NCBI RefSeq assembly: GCF_016920785.2
Contig: NW_024609884.1
Location: forward strand, 82,745,647-82,809,646
DNA from: Ixodes scapularis
Taxonomy: Eukaryota > Arthropoda > Arachnida > Ixodida > Ixodidae
Length of the DNA: 64,000 bases
Direction: 5' to 3'
Part shown: positions 9,712 to 21,685 of the stretch, piece after piece
Layout of the letters: every line of letters begins with the position of its first letter
Position numbering within the stretch: the stretch's first letter is position 1
Made by a program: the position numbers and the translations under genes
Notes under the pieces: generated by a model
Database searches by the model: none
The model's input: the letters and a program-made list of their open reading frames with translations, nothing else
What the model was told of the DNA's origin: nothing

Positions 9712-9905
9712 TCTATGCAGGTGAGTTATATACGGCCAGGGGGACATAAAGCAGGGGGATAATCGTTGCGATAAGTCTGGTAATTAACTAATATTTACTA
9801 TTTTACTTTTTTAGCTACTACTAAATCAGTCAACTTTAGAAATACTTTATGCACGCGTGGGAAATCCGGGGATCTGCCAAAGTTACCGTTCGTGCAGCAG
9901 GCGCG
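9712..9905. repeat. Dispersed repeat, copy 1
   Basis: Starts GCAGGTGAGTTATATACGGC and shares its order of short blocks with 55216-55425, including GCCAGGGGGACAT, ATCGT.ACGAT, AATTAA tracts and a GAAA-GGGG end. No coding capacity. Confidence 0.5.
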
Positions 9906-11218
9906 AGGCACGGCGGTGCGAAAATCTGCATGAAAAGATTTACATTTGCTATTTCTAAGTTTTTAATGGAAACCATGTTTACTTTCACTAATAAAAAAAG
10001 TTAATCAACAATTATTAGTTTATTTACCGACTTATCGTGCCAATTAGTCACATGCATTGCTGGTAAATACCGCTATACTGAGAACAAGGGAACATTGCAT
10101 CGACACTTGGAGGCTGGAGCAGTTAAGCGTCATAGACGTAGGGTATTTGACAGTGTATCCACGTCCGCAACAATTTTCAACTCATCGTTTCCAATCAGAA
10201 AAGCTGTGTGTGGTCAAAGAACTCGGGATGCTTAGAATCGCAAATAGTTTGCAAATAGAACGGTAAAAGGAAGCCTTGGACTTCAAATACATTAACTGGC
10301 GCCGCTCCTACGCTTCGCCATTTACAGCGTTTGGCGCAAAAATACTTTTATTGATTGATTGATTGGTTTATTGAGTGCTTGATTTATTGATTGATTGATT
10401 GACACATTTATTTTACCTCAAATATCAACGCGGTTTGGACAAAAGGTGGTTGAAATCAAGTGTTCCACCAATACAACATATAGGCAGCACGCCTACACAT
10501 TTCGCCTATAGTGACATTCCAGAAACGGAGGAAAAACGGGACGGACAAAAACAAAGCTCCAAATTAAAGCTTTGTGCTGTCCGTTACGTTTTCCCCCGCT
10601 CTTGGGTTGACAAGTCAGCATTGAACCAGCTCGCCTCCACACTAGCTTTAGTTTCGGTGACATATAGCGTTTGACTTTTGTACAGTCTTTCGGAAGTAAC
10701 GTCGGAAGTAACGGCCGCAACTTCCGGCCACCTAGCTGATCACTTCGGACAATCCCAGAGCCCTCCTCATGCTACGGGAGAGTCTGTTTTCCGTACTCAG
10801 ACATGCAGACGGCTGATCCGTGTTCTCGAAGCAAAAGTCTTGGGTAAGAAGTCGAGTATCCGAACTCCCGGCTCGTTATGTACGCTTATGCCAGGGGGAC
10901 ATGTTCATTCGTTGATCGCATTTTATTTTTCTCTGTCCGCATGGCTGGCATTACAGCTGATAAAAAAGCTGGACCGCTTAAAAGTAGAACATACACTCAA
11001 CGCGTTGTCCGAGTGTATGTGAACTCCTTAATTTCGGTAGAGCCAATCAGGGGCCGGAGGGTGGAAATCTGTGTGTCTCTTCATTCTAAAATTATACTGA
11101 TCATTACGTATACCATGCAGCCATAGAAGTTTGCGAAGCTTTGCCAAATTTTTTGTTACTCGACTTGATTATTGGTTTTACTTAGGAGGCTGCCTCTTTG
11201 GAAATGTTGCCTAGCTTA
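9906..11218. other. Non-coding stretch with a simple repeat
   Basis: Contains a TTGA/TTGATT tetranucleotide tract at about 10352-10412, and a GGAAGTAACG direct duplication at about 10690-10712. The several frames on both strands show no domain. Confidence 0.4.
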
Positions 11219-11370
11219 GGTGTCTCGCCGGAATCTGTGTTAGGGCCTTTTTTATTTCCCTTTTATGTATTAACGCTATTATAGGTAACATTCCAGATAA
11301 AATCCGTCCTTCTCCGGATGATTGCGCTTTGTATAAGGACGACGTTTTAGTTATTATAGCAGCTACTTAA
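11219..11370 (+). pseudogene. Short LINE RT remnant
   Basis: GVSPESVLGPFLFPFY is the decayed 'GVPQGSVLGPLLF..Y' motif. A frameshift leads into NIPDKIRPSPDDCALYKD, the YADD-containing segment with its first two residues changed. About 50 residues of palm domain survive. Confidence 0.65.
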
Positions 11371-12328
11371 TAAATCCTTTCTGCATGTGTGTAGTAAAAT
11401 GAAATGAAAAGTGAAAAAAAAAAAAATCATCTTAGAGAAGTCTATGTGTGATAGTCAACACGAAACCACCTTTAGTTTTAAGACACGACGTTGATGTCTC
11501 GGCGTACATTGTGAGGCAGTTTACGGAAACAATTACCCATCTTTTTTTTTTTTTTTTTTTGCAGACAAAGGAAAAGGGCTGAAGAAATTGATTTCGATAG
11601 TCTTGAAGGGTCGTTCGAGAATTCGTGGATTTCAAAGGGCCGGAAAACTGGGCGGTTCGGGTCTTGTGCAGTTGACATTAGTGAAATGCGCGAATGTATA
11701 TTTGCCGATGTTGCGGTACATACCGTTCCAGAAGCATCGTAAGCGGAAGTATGTCTTTGCAAAATTAAGTTGTCCTGCGTTATGGTTGCCGTGGTATGCT
11801 TGCGTGATGGTTTTCTAAAGCTTCAAAGGAACAACAAGTAGCCAGGGCCACCCATTTGGGTCTTTGTTCCATCTATAGAAGAGAAACATCACGATAAGTA
11901 AAGAAACTAGAGCGTCTCACTGTACGGCGTGACAAATCAAGAAAGTCACATCAAGCATTGTATCAATGACCGCATCTTCTGATAGGACACTTAAGCCGCT
12001 GCGATGTGAAATGTGTCTAATTTCTTATATTGATACTAGATCTCCTGGTGAAGATTTTGTAGGCGTGGTAAAAAAAAATTACCGTATCTCCATGTGGTGA
12101 ATTATGTTGATTGGGGCGAAGCTCTGGTGGTGCTGATGATACTGATTTTATTGCCCATAGGTAGTGCTGATGGTGCTGATTTTTTTATTGCTCATAGGTA
12201 GTGCTGAGTTCCGGGTTGAATTTCGACTTCATTATTACTGCTTTATTGTAGATGAAATGCAAAACCAGTGGTTCTTTTAGCGGATCAGCTTGGATCCGCT
12301 AGAAGCCGTGGGAACGCATCTCCACCGC
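11371..12328. other. No gene recognised; poly-T and a short duplication
   Basis: Holds a poly-T run at about 11542-11560. An approximately 45-bp imperfect direct duplication of a GGTAGTGCTGATGGTGCTGA-type unit lies at about 12128-12210. Confidence 0.4.
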
Positions 12329-12332
12329 TTAA

Positions 12333-12959
12333 AGGAGCTGTGCAACGATATTCAATTGGAATGTTTTTCTCTCTACACTAGCTTACTGGCACACCTCGGA
12401 CTCAAGGATACTCACACGCAACACCATTGGCCAAGAAACTCCTTTGTTGTGGTGTAATTTCAAGGACAAAAGCGATCATTTTCATTCAATCTCTCCTTTG
12501 CAAAATTTGATGACGTAACTCGGGGATCCCAGTACACCCAAGTGACGATATTTGAATGCGGTTCACAGATTGGACCCGAGCATTGCGTGGGCACTCGACT
12601 TGGGCTCGTGACAATTGCTAGCTCGAGAAGCATTCGGGTTGTGACCCGTGTCCAATCGCTGCAACGACGACAACAGCCGAGCCATAACAATGTCTGGAAC
12701 TCAGCGCGTGTCCTGCGCTTTGCCAACCCCTGCGCGTGGCTATGATCAACACTGGCGGCATATAATCGGCTCCAGATCACGTGGCCGCTTGTTCTGGCTG
12801 CGAGTTGAGGGGGTGAACGCCGCTCGTTTTTCTTAAATTTTTTTCTGGGACTTCTATTGCGTGGGGTGAAAAACGAACGCGTGTTTCATAGGTCATTAAC
12901 GTTAGGGATCCGATTTAAGCGGTATTTGTGCACAGTACAAAAATTGTTGCATCGCTCCT
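12333..12959 (+). mobile_element. 627-bp TTAA-flanked non-autonomous DNA transposon, copy 1
   Basis: It is flanked by TTAA (12329-12332 and 12960-12963). The ends are inverted: AGGAGCTGTGCAACGAT on the left and GTTGCATCGCTCCT on the right. A near-identical copy with the same flanks lies at 31052-31676, and a broken one at 61887-63306. A TTAA target is characteristic of piggyBac-type transposases, and no transposase is encoded. The small frames in it (12460-12780 minus, 12542-12836 plus) are shared among copies only as repeat DNA. Confidence 0.85.
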
Positions 12960-13002
12960 TTAAGTCAACGGTCCGTGTCAGAAAGAGAATATGTGGTATG
13001 GA

Positions 13003-13140
13003 TCGTGGTTATATACGCATTTGAGCATTTGACCGCAGCGCCCTCTCGTCTATAAACGTTGAGCCAATGCATGCAAAGTTTAACGCGGTTATATACGCAT
13101 TTGACCGCAGCGCCCTCTCCTGTTAGACGTTGAGCGGCTA
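13003..13140 (+). repeat. Tandem duplication of an approximately 80-bp unit
   Basis: GGTTATATACGCATTTGA followed by GACCGCAGCGCCCTCTC occurs at about 13006 and again at about 13087. Each unit carries one CTCF-like core (see findings). Confidence 0.7.
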
Positions 13141-15329
13141 GGGAGCGGAACTTGCTTTTCCCGCTCCGTTCACTCGAAGGAGTGCCTCTAGCACATAGAC
13201 ATCTGCTTTGTTTTGTCACAGCGAAAACCCAACCCCAAAGTTGTGCTTGACTTGAGATAACTACACTGGTGAAAAAAAAAAAAAAAAACGATTCAGAGAT
13301 TTTTGGACAATGAACAGTCTAACTTACGAAATTTTTTGGTGGGATTTTCGTCGTTAAACCTTTCCTCTTGTTATTGTGTAATTACACTTCTCCGAGCCTC
13401 TAGATACGAGACTGAGTAACACGTCAGGGTGCTTTTGAATATCTTGAGGAGCTTCACCATATTAAACAAAATCTAAGAAATCTACTCCCCATTACCTTAA
13501 GAAGCACAGAAAAAGAGTTCGGCTGCTCCAGGAGTATTAATTTTGATGGTAAACGAAGATACTTTAACGAAGATACGTTATTTTTTAGAACGACCGCCTT
13601 TAAGGCGCAAAATTTGATTGAACACTGAAGGGCCTCAGTAAGGGGATGAAAAACGTCTATGCACCCACACTGACTCAATCCCTGGTAGTATATTGTGCGT
13701 GCTGATAGAAGTTTGCGAATACACATTGCTTTGAATTGAGTAAAAACCTAAAAATTTAGTCAAAACGGCAACCCAAGCTTCAAGGAGAATGCAAGCAATG
13801 TTGTTCCACGCGCCGCACACGCACGCATTCCCCGTATAAAAGATTCGAAGTAAATAACCAAAATAAAGCGTTGACGAACGCGCGTGCGAGATGCCATTTG
13901 TTTTAAGCTTTTGCTTTAAAACAATTATTGCTGCAGACGCCGGCACGTGCAGCACGTGGGTGTGGTGCGGCGCGTGGGTGCGGTGCGAGCGTAGAGTTTT
14001 TGGTCACGCACGCGAAAAATCCACGGGACCATAGCCATAAACAGCTTTGCCGTAAAATGACTGAATATATATATACTTCAATTTGAAATTTAATATTTAG
14101 CTAATTATCACATTACACAACACGCGTAGCCAAGAAATCTCAACATGCATAGTGCCGACGCTCTAAGCGTAGCTCATTTAGTGGCTCTTGATCCTTCTGA
14201 TCACCAAAGGGATGTCTACAGACGCTTTGCAACAGCTGTGCATGAGCGCCGTCATAAACGACCTTTCGTTTTTGTTTCCTTTGATTCTGTTCACTTAACT
14301 TCATCATTACCACAGAAGGACCGGTTATTTTTATTTTAGTTCTCACTGTGCCTTTCTCACTAGCATTTTTCTTTGTGGAGCCTCGTCAACGCCCTCTTCA
14401 GTGACTCAACATCTCGTTAAGACAAGTGAAGATCAACAATGCCGGCTTTAATCTGGCGCGTTTGCAAAGCATCTATACATTTTCGCAAGAACATTTTACC
14501 AGGTTGCACGTCCAAGGTTTCGTCAATTTCAGTTATATAAAAAAGTTTAAATATTTTTTCAGATACGTTTAATGTCCACCAGATTCAGCCATTATTTAAA
14601 GAAAATTCAACATAGTTTTCGAATTGTGAAACACGCGTTTAATAAATCGAGAAAACAGCGCATGAAACACAAAGACGAGTAGAAGATGTGGAAGGGACAA
14701 GCGTTGACCGACAACTAAAAGTTTTTGGTGAAACACCTAAAAACCAGCCACAGCAACCACCTCTAAAAATTATAAAAACAAAGCACTTAAGAACAACAAG
14801 ATAGAAGCCTTAAGGCAGCACGCGGGAATGACAAGGTAAAATAAAAAGAAGTAGCACAAGGCCTTAGGGTCACGGAAGACTAAGGAACTCGTGAAGAATC
14901 TGTAAGTGCGCAGGCGAGCTGGTGATAGCTAATCATGTGCACGCGAGACTGTAGTTCAGAAAAGGAAAACACTTTGAGTGAAAGGAACAGACACAGCCGG
15001 AACGTCTCTAAAAAGAGACATTCCCTTCTGTGTTTGTTCCTTAGACTACGTGTGTTTTCTTTTTCTGCACCACAGCCTCAGGCGTTAAACGACATGGTTA
15101 AGGAACTCGATATTCTTTGAGTGGAAATGAACAGACGCCTGGTTGACGCAGTTATCTGTACTTGTATTTCAAAGGCCTCAAGCAATTTGTGTGCAGTCTC
15201 ATCATACCCCCTGCCAATGACTTAAATAGTAATAAATCTGCCTGGTTTTGAGCTCAATGATCACTGTCTGGCTTGCAATTCAATGTCGGTTGTGGATATC
15301 CTCAGTAAGGATTCACCAAGTGAAAAAAT
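13141..15329. other. Unassigned stretch; possible decayed Penelope-like 5' part
   Basis: From about 14690 (GGGACAAGCGTTGACCGACA) the sequence resembles the leader region of Penelope-like elements and leads towards the RT remnant at 15330. The remaining frames, including the pair at 14140-14346, have no recognisable motif. Confidence 0.35.
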
Positions 15330-15640
15330 GGCGTTTGTATGGATATAGATGACTTTTGTTTACTCGGTTCCCTGGGGGTAGCTTGATGGTAGCTATGGGT
15401 GAGTGCATTGAACGAAACGAAGCGGTTAGTTTTCAGAATGCTTGTGGTGCGGTGTGGGTGATTTTATTGAGATCTTAAATTTCTACTTGCGGTCTATCTT
15501 TGTTTCGTTTGAAGGGAATTACCACGTGCAGAAGGAAGGTGTCTGAATTGGCTCCAGCGTTGCCCCTGTCCTTCGTGACATTTATTTAGCCTAGTCTGGC
15601 CGGACAATTTTCTTGGACAGTAATGTTCTTAGACTATTTG
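15330..15640 (+). pseudogene. Penelope-like element RT remnant
   Basis: In several frames the plus strand reads DIDDFCLLG (matching the 'D.kDL.YSLP' block), AMGECIERNEAVSFQN, then FIEILNFYLRSIFVSFEG and IGSSVAPVLRDIYLA. The last two are diagnostic of Penelope-like RTs ('F.ELL.FYL.STF...' and 'GS.vAPvLsDIFLA'). The intact copy of this motif order is in the dimer at 35-38 kb. Two stops and at least one frameshift make this copy dead. Confidence 0.65.
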
Positions 15641-16515
15641 AGCGATTCTGAATACCATTGTTGGTGTGTCTGTTGGTGATGTCGTGCAGGATGTTTTGAA
15701 TTTCTTTCGATTCTTCTGCTCGTCTCTATGTTTGTTGCGCTGTTTTCTCAATTTAGTCACGAACCAACTCGCCTGCATCGCCACCTGAACACACGTTTAA
15801 TGCCTGAACCATGTCTCAGTATGCTGAATCAAGTCAAATCCAAAATTATTAAAAATAAAACCGAGCCAGCATTTTTATTTCGAGCCCATCGCAGGTTTAA
15901 ATTTCTCTGGCGTCACATCGACCCCAAATCGACTATGACGCCAAAAAAAAAACAACGTATATAAACGTCCAGTTCTATCAAAATAATATAAAACATACCA
16001 GGATAGGAAATCGCACTACGGGAGTACGACTACACGATGTATTTCAGCAATACGGCTGCGAAACATTCGTATCGCGATCCTGGCCATCCGTGCAGCACAC
16101 TGCACTGCGCTTGGAGTCTTCCGTACGGGAATCGAAACGGGAATGTTGATAAGTCTCAATATCCGATCAGCATAAAGAGTGTATGCTCTTAACACGGAAT
16201 GTGCTTGTGGGCTGCACATTATAGAAAAGTGTAACCCTCGGCTGTGACCAAAAAGCGGCACACACAGGTCAATGCAATATAAGGGATGATCGTAGCAGTC
16301 CTTTCATAAGAATTAACGCATATGGAGGTTATAACTATTGTTATAATAATTTATACACAATCAGAACTAGGAACAAACAACCGACAGCAGATAAGTTCAT
16401 CAAGGAGCTGAGCGGTAATCAAAACCCGGGCCATTAAATCAGCTGTCTGACATTTTTGCTTGGCGCCACGCCTGGTAGATGAACGAAGACACAAGCAACT
16501 GGTTTAATTATAACT
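15641..16515. other. No feature recognised
   Basis: Short frames only. An A-run at about 15942-15953 ends a weakly coding-looking frame (15728-15964) without similarity to any family I know. Confidence 0.4.
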
Positions 16516-16856
16516 TGCCACCAAAAGTCGCCTGCGGTAGCCCGCGACTGTCGGCGGCGAGTGATGCTTAGTCCAGCATACTTAGCACGCAATCGACCGT
16601 CGGCGCCGAATAATACTAAGTCTAGCATACATTATAGTTCACAGGCTACAGTAGTTGGCTTTATTTAGTCCAGCAGCATACTTATTCCGCAGGTGACCAT
16701 CGGCTGCGAGTCATACTTAGTCCAGCATACTTAGTGTGCTGGAAGGTATATTGGTGGCGATTCGTACTTAGTCCAGCATACTTTGCCCGGAGGCGCTACC
16801 GTCGGAGGCGAGTTATACTTAGTCCACAGGCGACAGTCTCCGGCGTGTTATATTTA
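16516..16856 (+). repeat. Degenerate satellite, left part
   Basis: Units of about 50-65 bp built on CGACCGTCGGCGGCGAG and ATACTTAGTCCAGCATACTT repeat with drift and small indels. The array is cut at 16856 by a TTA-flanked element and continues at 17871. Confidence 0.75.
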
Positions 16857-17870
16857 TGGTGAATTTCGCTCGCAGGTCTCGAGCGCTCGAAAAGCGCTCC
16901 ATTTGGAGTGCGCATATTCCGCTCGCATATCTGGCTCGAGTTGGTCATCTTCCGCTCGTAGATCTCTGGCAGCGCCCGCTCCACGGAACGCCTCAAACCC
17001 TACTAAACTTGCTCTGCGGGATTTCACAGATCTTTCCGGAAGTTGACAGAGCGGCCCCCGTGATTTCCTTCTAAATCGGCAGTGCGCATGCGCGGCGAGG
17101 TTGGAGAGGTCGGCGGGCCGGTCGGGTCGTCGAGTTGGATCTGTTCGGGTGCGTCGGTTGTTTACGTGGGATTGTGACGGCTCGAACGCTTCTACCTCGC
17201 ATAGATCAGGGATACAAAGCCGGGACTGGGGAGCGTGGTAAATTGTAAGCGCTGATATCTGTGATCGTGAGAGGAAGAACGAGAAAAAGAACGACAGAAA
17301 AGCCGGAGGCAGACGCAAGGTTAGGCCTGTTCTTTCCGCAGCCAATGATTCTTTACCTTTTTACACTGCATTCCGCCGGTGTTTACCCGTGCAATAAAGC
17401 AAGAAGGGATTGGGCAACGAGCGTGCAAGTGATGGTTTGTTACCTCTGTGTTTATCAAAGTCGTACCAGAAATCTGAACTCCACCGCTGGAAATCGCTGT
17501 CCGTGCCCGCCGCTTCGAGGCGGCCGAAAGGTACGCATGTGACGGTGCCGAACGCGGACGTCTTCGTTATTTGTGACATGGGCGCCGTGGTACGCATAAT
17601 TTCGCCCGGCCTATGTCGCGTGTTATTTCTGCAGCTAAGCCGTGACAGTTGTCACTTGTCGTCGGAAAGATCAGTCGGCTGAGGCGTTGGAGGGCTTGTC
17701 AAGTTCGAGCAGCGGCCATTTTGAACGGCGGACGGGGAAGCGGTGGGGAGGGGTGTGAGGAAGGTCGCTCTAAAAATGCAAGTTTATCTTCCCCTCGTTG
17801 ATTCGGAGCGGGATTTTGCCTCCTTCGCGGATTTTGGAAAGTGCTCCGGATCTACGAGTGGAGTTCACCA
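16857..17870. mobile_element. 1014-bp PIF/Harbinger-like non-autonomous element
   Basis: Left end TGGTGAATTTCGCTCGCAGG and right end CTACGAGTGGAGTTCACCA are imperfect inverted repeats that continue inward for about 50 bp. TTA is duplicated (16854-16856 and 17871-17873). Excising the element with one TTA restores a satellite unit (GTTATATTTAGTCTGCAG). A 3-bp TTA/TWA target with TIRs is the hallmark of PIF/Harbinger. The GC-rich interior (17060-17700) contains TGCGCATGCGC, an NRF1-type palindrome, and no transposase. It may be captured host promoter-proximal DNA. Confidence 0.7.
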
Positions 17871-17955
17871 TTAGTCTGCAGATGACCGTCGACGGCGAGT
17901 AAACTTTGTCCAGCAAACATTGTCCGCAGGCGACCGTCGGCGGCCTGTCCCGGGA
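17871..17955 (+). repeat. Degenerate satellite, right part
   Basis: Resumes the units seen before 16856: GATGACCGTCGACGGCGAG and CAGGCGACCGTCGGCGGC. Confidence 0.7.
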
Positions 17956-18571
17956 GACGCATTTATTCGTCCCTTGTAGGAGAGGAGGTGGTATTTCCCG
18001 TTTTTTGGCCAGCTCGAATCGTACGGTGTTTGCGAAAAGCAGGTGAAAAGAAAGGGGTGGCATGAGGGAGGGAGCAAAACCGTCGGGGGCGGATGGCATA
18101 TTTACACTGTTTCATTGAAAAAGGCCGAGGAAGAATTGGGAGAGGGCTACCGGCTCGCTTTCCTCCTCGCTGAACTTTGCGAAGCGACGAAAGCCTTCGG
18201 ATGTGCCCCTTGGATGCGTGCGATGCCCGACGGTTGCTTGATTCTTCCAAAGTTTCCTCTTCGTTTATGATTCCCTCGATTTAATTAAAGCTACTAGACT
18301 TGATGACACCCCCCCCCCCCCCCCCCCCCCCCTCCAGTCATCAGGGTACCATTGCTCGGTTGTGGGTTGTGAGACCAACCAGCGAAAACGTAAAATAAGG
18401 TAGTGGGGCTGCTGAGGCACCATCATGCTAAACGAAAAGCCTCCTCTGACGAAGAACATCACCTGCAACGTGGTTTGCGCCGGCGTCTCATGGAGCCAAA
18501 GGATCACGGCTGGATTGCCTGAAGCCGCAAATCCTCATGCCGGGTACCCCACGGACAAGTTACCACTTCGC
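17956..18571. other. No gene recognised; poly-C tract
   Basis: A run of 22 or more C lies at about 18309-18331. The frames 17963-18250 (minus) and 18425-18607 (plus) have no recognisable motif. Confidence 0.4.
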
Positions 18572-18800
18572 CATGTTTCTCACGACTCTTATTGGGCCGT
18601 GAAATGAAGATACTGCGTTGGCCGATGGCCACATTTGCATCTCAGAGCTTCAAGCCATTGAGGCGCATAAGTGCGCGCTCGATGGCTTGAAGCTGTTTCT
18701 CACGACTCTTTTTGGGCCGTGAAATGAAAATATTGCGTTGGCCGATGGCCACCATCTCAGAGCTTCAAGCCATCGAGGCGCGGAAGTGCGCGTTGGACTT
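18572..18800 (+). repeat. Direct tandem duplication, approximately 115-bp unit
   Basis: GTTTCTCACGACTCTTATTG through GCTTCAAGCCATTGAGGCGC is repeated immediately downstream with few changes. The join contains CTCGATGGCTTGAAGC, the inverse of the unit's own end, so a small inverted segment marks the duplication boundary. Confidence 0.7.
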
Positions 18801-20812
18801 GAATGCTCTTCTGACTGTCGTTGTGGCCATTCGGTGGGTCATGAGCAGCAATGTTAACAGAACGTTCTATCTTCCCCTGGATTTTGGCCTTACCGATGCA
18901 TTTCATTTTCTGTGTTGATTTCCGAAATGTGCAAATGTGCAGTGATGTTTTGCACCGATACGATTCGTGCCGGCATCAGAGTTCTGATCAGACATGTCAC
19001 CAGGGGTGACGAAAACAGAAGGTAGCGGCGGCCATGTGACGACTCCGCGCATAAACTTCAAAAAGCGCCAAACTGTAGGATTTTGGTCTTTCGGAGGAAC
19101 TGTGACGTTGGCGTGAGATTAATTCGTGAGCGTGCAGACGAGCGTCGGAGCATCGGCAACGACACTTGCGAAAAGAACTGTCCATCTTTAATGGAACGTG
19201 TCGGGGAAGGGGGGAGGGGGTAGAAGAATAAACCACAACCCTAGAAAGGAACATCCCTAAAAAAACTCAGAAGGAAAATGAGAATATAATCTTGGGAGCG
19301 TGTTGGTTATTGGACAAAGACGGTAGAAAGAATAACAAACTTAAGACAAAGGGACAACGGACACTTCGTCTTGGTCTAGCGGTGCTGCAGAGGCGGTTGG
19401 CAGAACCCACCGAGGACGACGACGATGCGCGCAGACGGCACGAGGTCGACTCTCGATCTGTTCTAATCTTGATCAAATGAAAACTTGGGCGAAATGGGGA
19501 TTCCTATCTTAAGGTAACAGTGTAAGATCAACCACACAAAACGACACACAGGAGGAAAAACACACGCGCTGACTTACAACTCTTTTTATTATTATTATTA
19601 TTAATTCGGAACAAAAAATGCAAGAGAGGTTAGCCAGAAAATGCATTCCAGCTGGCTACTCCGCATGGGAAGGGGGAAGGGAAAGAAGATAGCACAAGAA
19701 GGCATACGTCATGGGTTGCTAGACAAAGGTCAAAGTTCCGTTGTAGGACATTCGAGACACAGCACAAGACTTGTACAGTAACAGGAGAGGCCACCGCACA
19801 GGAAGGCTCTAATCGCACTGTACGTTCAACACAATCAGTCTTAACATAAATCGTAGAAATAATGAACAGATTCCTTATAGAGTCTGTACATTGAAAAAGT
19901 AAATGAATGCGTGTTCATATTTCTACCGAAGTCAGCACTTACAACTTTGAGTTCTGCTACACTCTAAGAAAAAATGGAGGAAAAAAGTAGCAACGGCGCG
20001 TCTTCCTCCCTTCTACTGACGCGCCCCCAACCGGACACGAGAAAAGGGGAGGAACGAAACGTTTTTCTCCTTCTCCAGGCAGACGGGAGAAAGCTTTCGC
20101 CCTCCCGACTCATCTTCTTTCGGTTTCGTTTTTCGAGCAGGTCGCGCACGTTGTTTAATAAATAGCTGTTGAGTTCATTGAGCTTCAGCGGCAGTAAAGG
20201 CCGCCTGTAATTCCGTTTTCTAGTCTAAACGTGCAGAACATTTCGGTTGCATTGAGGCTTTTATCACTAATTTTATCAAACGAGCAAACGAAGCCGCTAG
20301 AAACAGCGAAGTTGCGGAGCAGTGCCAGCAGTGCCACGTACACTGGGGGATGGCCGTCTCCGGATTGCGGGACTCGCGCGCGCGGCGAACCGACGGAACT
20401 ACAGTCGCTACAGTAGCGAAACCACGCGGAACTGTGTCGACGTTTTCGACGTTATCGAAACCGCAGGAACTGCGTCCAAGACAGGCAGGTTTTGCTGCCG
20501 GCTGCCTGGGTGCCTTCGCGCTGAGTTTGGTTCTGTTTTCCGATGCCGAGTGCAACCGGCGTTCAACGTGGTTCTGTATTTGTGCGTGTGAGCAACATAG
20601 CTGCAACATCGTGATGGCAGTGTTGTGAGTTGTGAACAGAAGACTGGAATTATCGCCGATGTGACCGTGTGTTCGCGTATCAGTGGTGTAACAACAAGAT
20701 GAGATCGTAAACTGTCGGGCATTGATGCCGTTGGTCGGGCCGTGATGAGGGGGCGGGGTGTCGCAGGTTGACATTCCGCTTTACATTAAAAAGTTTAATA
20801 CCACTTGAGGGA
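18801..20812. other. Long stretch without a supported gene
   Basis: Contains an AT-rich TTA microsatellite at about 19584-19602. A short element begins CACTCTAAGAAAAAATGGAGG at about 19960, whose start resembles the inverse of the sequence ending at about 27275. GC-rich sequence follows at 20300-20550. The large antisense frame 20220-20774 overlaps plus-strand frames of equal length and has no motif. Confidence 0.4.
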
Positions 20813-21331
20813 TTACGTGCAATCGATCAACGTGCGGATAGTCATGTTGGAATGCTGGTCTGAACAGTAGAAGCTCCTATCGCTATCGTACAATGGCCAA
20901 TATGACTCGGAATTGTCTCGTCCCCGAGAGCGATTGCGCTCTGGGGCAAGGACTGAACAGTATACGAAATCGTGACGGAAAGTACGTATATTTACAGTAT
21001 GGAATTTCGGCATTAAAAAACAATAGAAGGTAAAATCGAAAAAAAAAAGCTGCCCTTTATTTTGCTGTTTAAATATACTACGGTTCCTGGAGAAACTGCC
21101 TTCCAAGTGGCGCGCTGGGATGAGCGCTAGACGTTTTTGGGCTCGCCACGGCGTAGCTCCGTACACTGAACACTTGCCGCAAGTCGCGGCTTTGACTGCA
21201 TTCAAGTTGATTGAAAAGCGATTTCTCAGCATGTGAAGCATCACTTCCAGCTGAGTGAATATCCGCTCTACAGAGATTAATTCAAGACGGCAATTGCAGC
21301 TTTGCGCGAACAGCACAAATAGAAAAACCAA
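20813..21331 (-). pseudogene. Possible hAT transposase C-terminal (hATC) remnant
   Basis: Near its N-terminus this 172-codon minus frame contains ISVERIFTQLEVMLHMLRNRFS. This fits the hAT dimerisation motif: 'vER.FS.lk.....lRnrl'. The residues after it do not continue the family pattern and no catalytic domain is upstream, so at most a fragment remains. It could be coincidence. Confidence 0.35.
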
Positions 21332-21584
21332 TAGAAATACAGGCTACGACGTGCCGTGTGGGGAAACAAACTCATGGTTTCGAACCGCATTAGGGCGGCT
21401 CGATTTATTGGCTTTCAAATAATTACGGCTTGATCGAGCGTTTACTTTTAATAAGAGATTCATCCCTTGAGCCATTTAAAATACTTTCAGAGGTATGACA
21501 TTGCTGGGAAAAAATCAACATGCTGGGAATATTTTTTATTGCTTAGGGGGTCACCGAAAAGTTCCGTACGTTCAAAACGACCAG

Positions 21585-21592
21585 TATAAAAG
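21585..21592 (+). promoter_or_regulatory. TATA box just upstream of the LINE insertion
   Basis: TATAAAAG lies 35 bp before the 15-bp target-site duplication of the LINE. It belongs to the pre-insertion locus, not to the element, because it is outside the duplication. Its natural start site would be about where the element landed. Confidence 0.5.
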
Positions 21593-21626
21593 ACGGAAAC
21601 GCAGAGCACGGGTGTAGTGTTCGGGT

Positions 21627-21641
21627 TAGTGTGGTGTTCCG
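21627..21641 (+). repeat. LINE target-site duplication, 5' copy
   Basis: TAGTGTGGTGTTCCG, repeated exactly at 26482-26496 after the A-tail. Confidence 0.9.
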
Positions 21642-21685
21642 GGGGGATTCGTCGTTTGGCTTTCGAGGCGAGCAGACGTATCGCA

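Noticed and set aside
14140..14346. Mirror-image frames on both strands
   Set aside because: Open on both strands because of composition; no motif in either.
20220..20774. 184-codon minus frame
   Set aside because: It overlaps equally long plus-strand frames in CpG-rich DNA, with no motif and no splice context.
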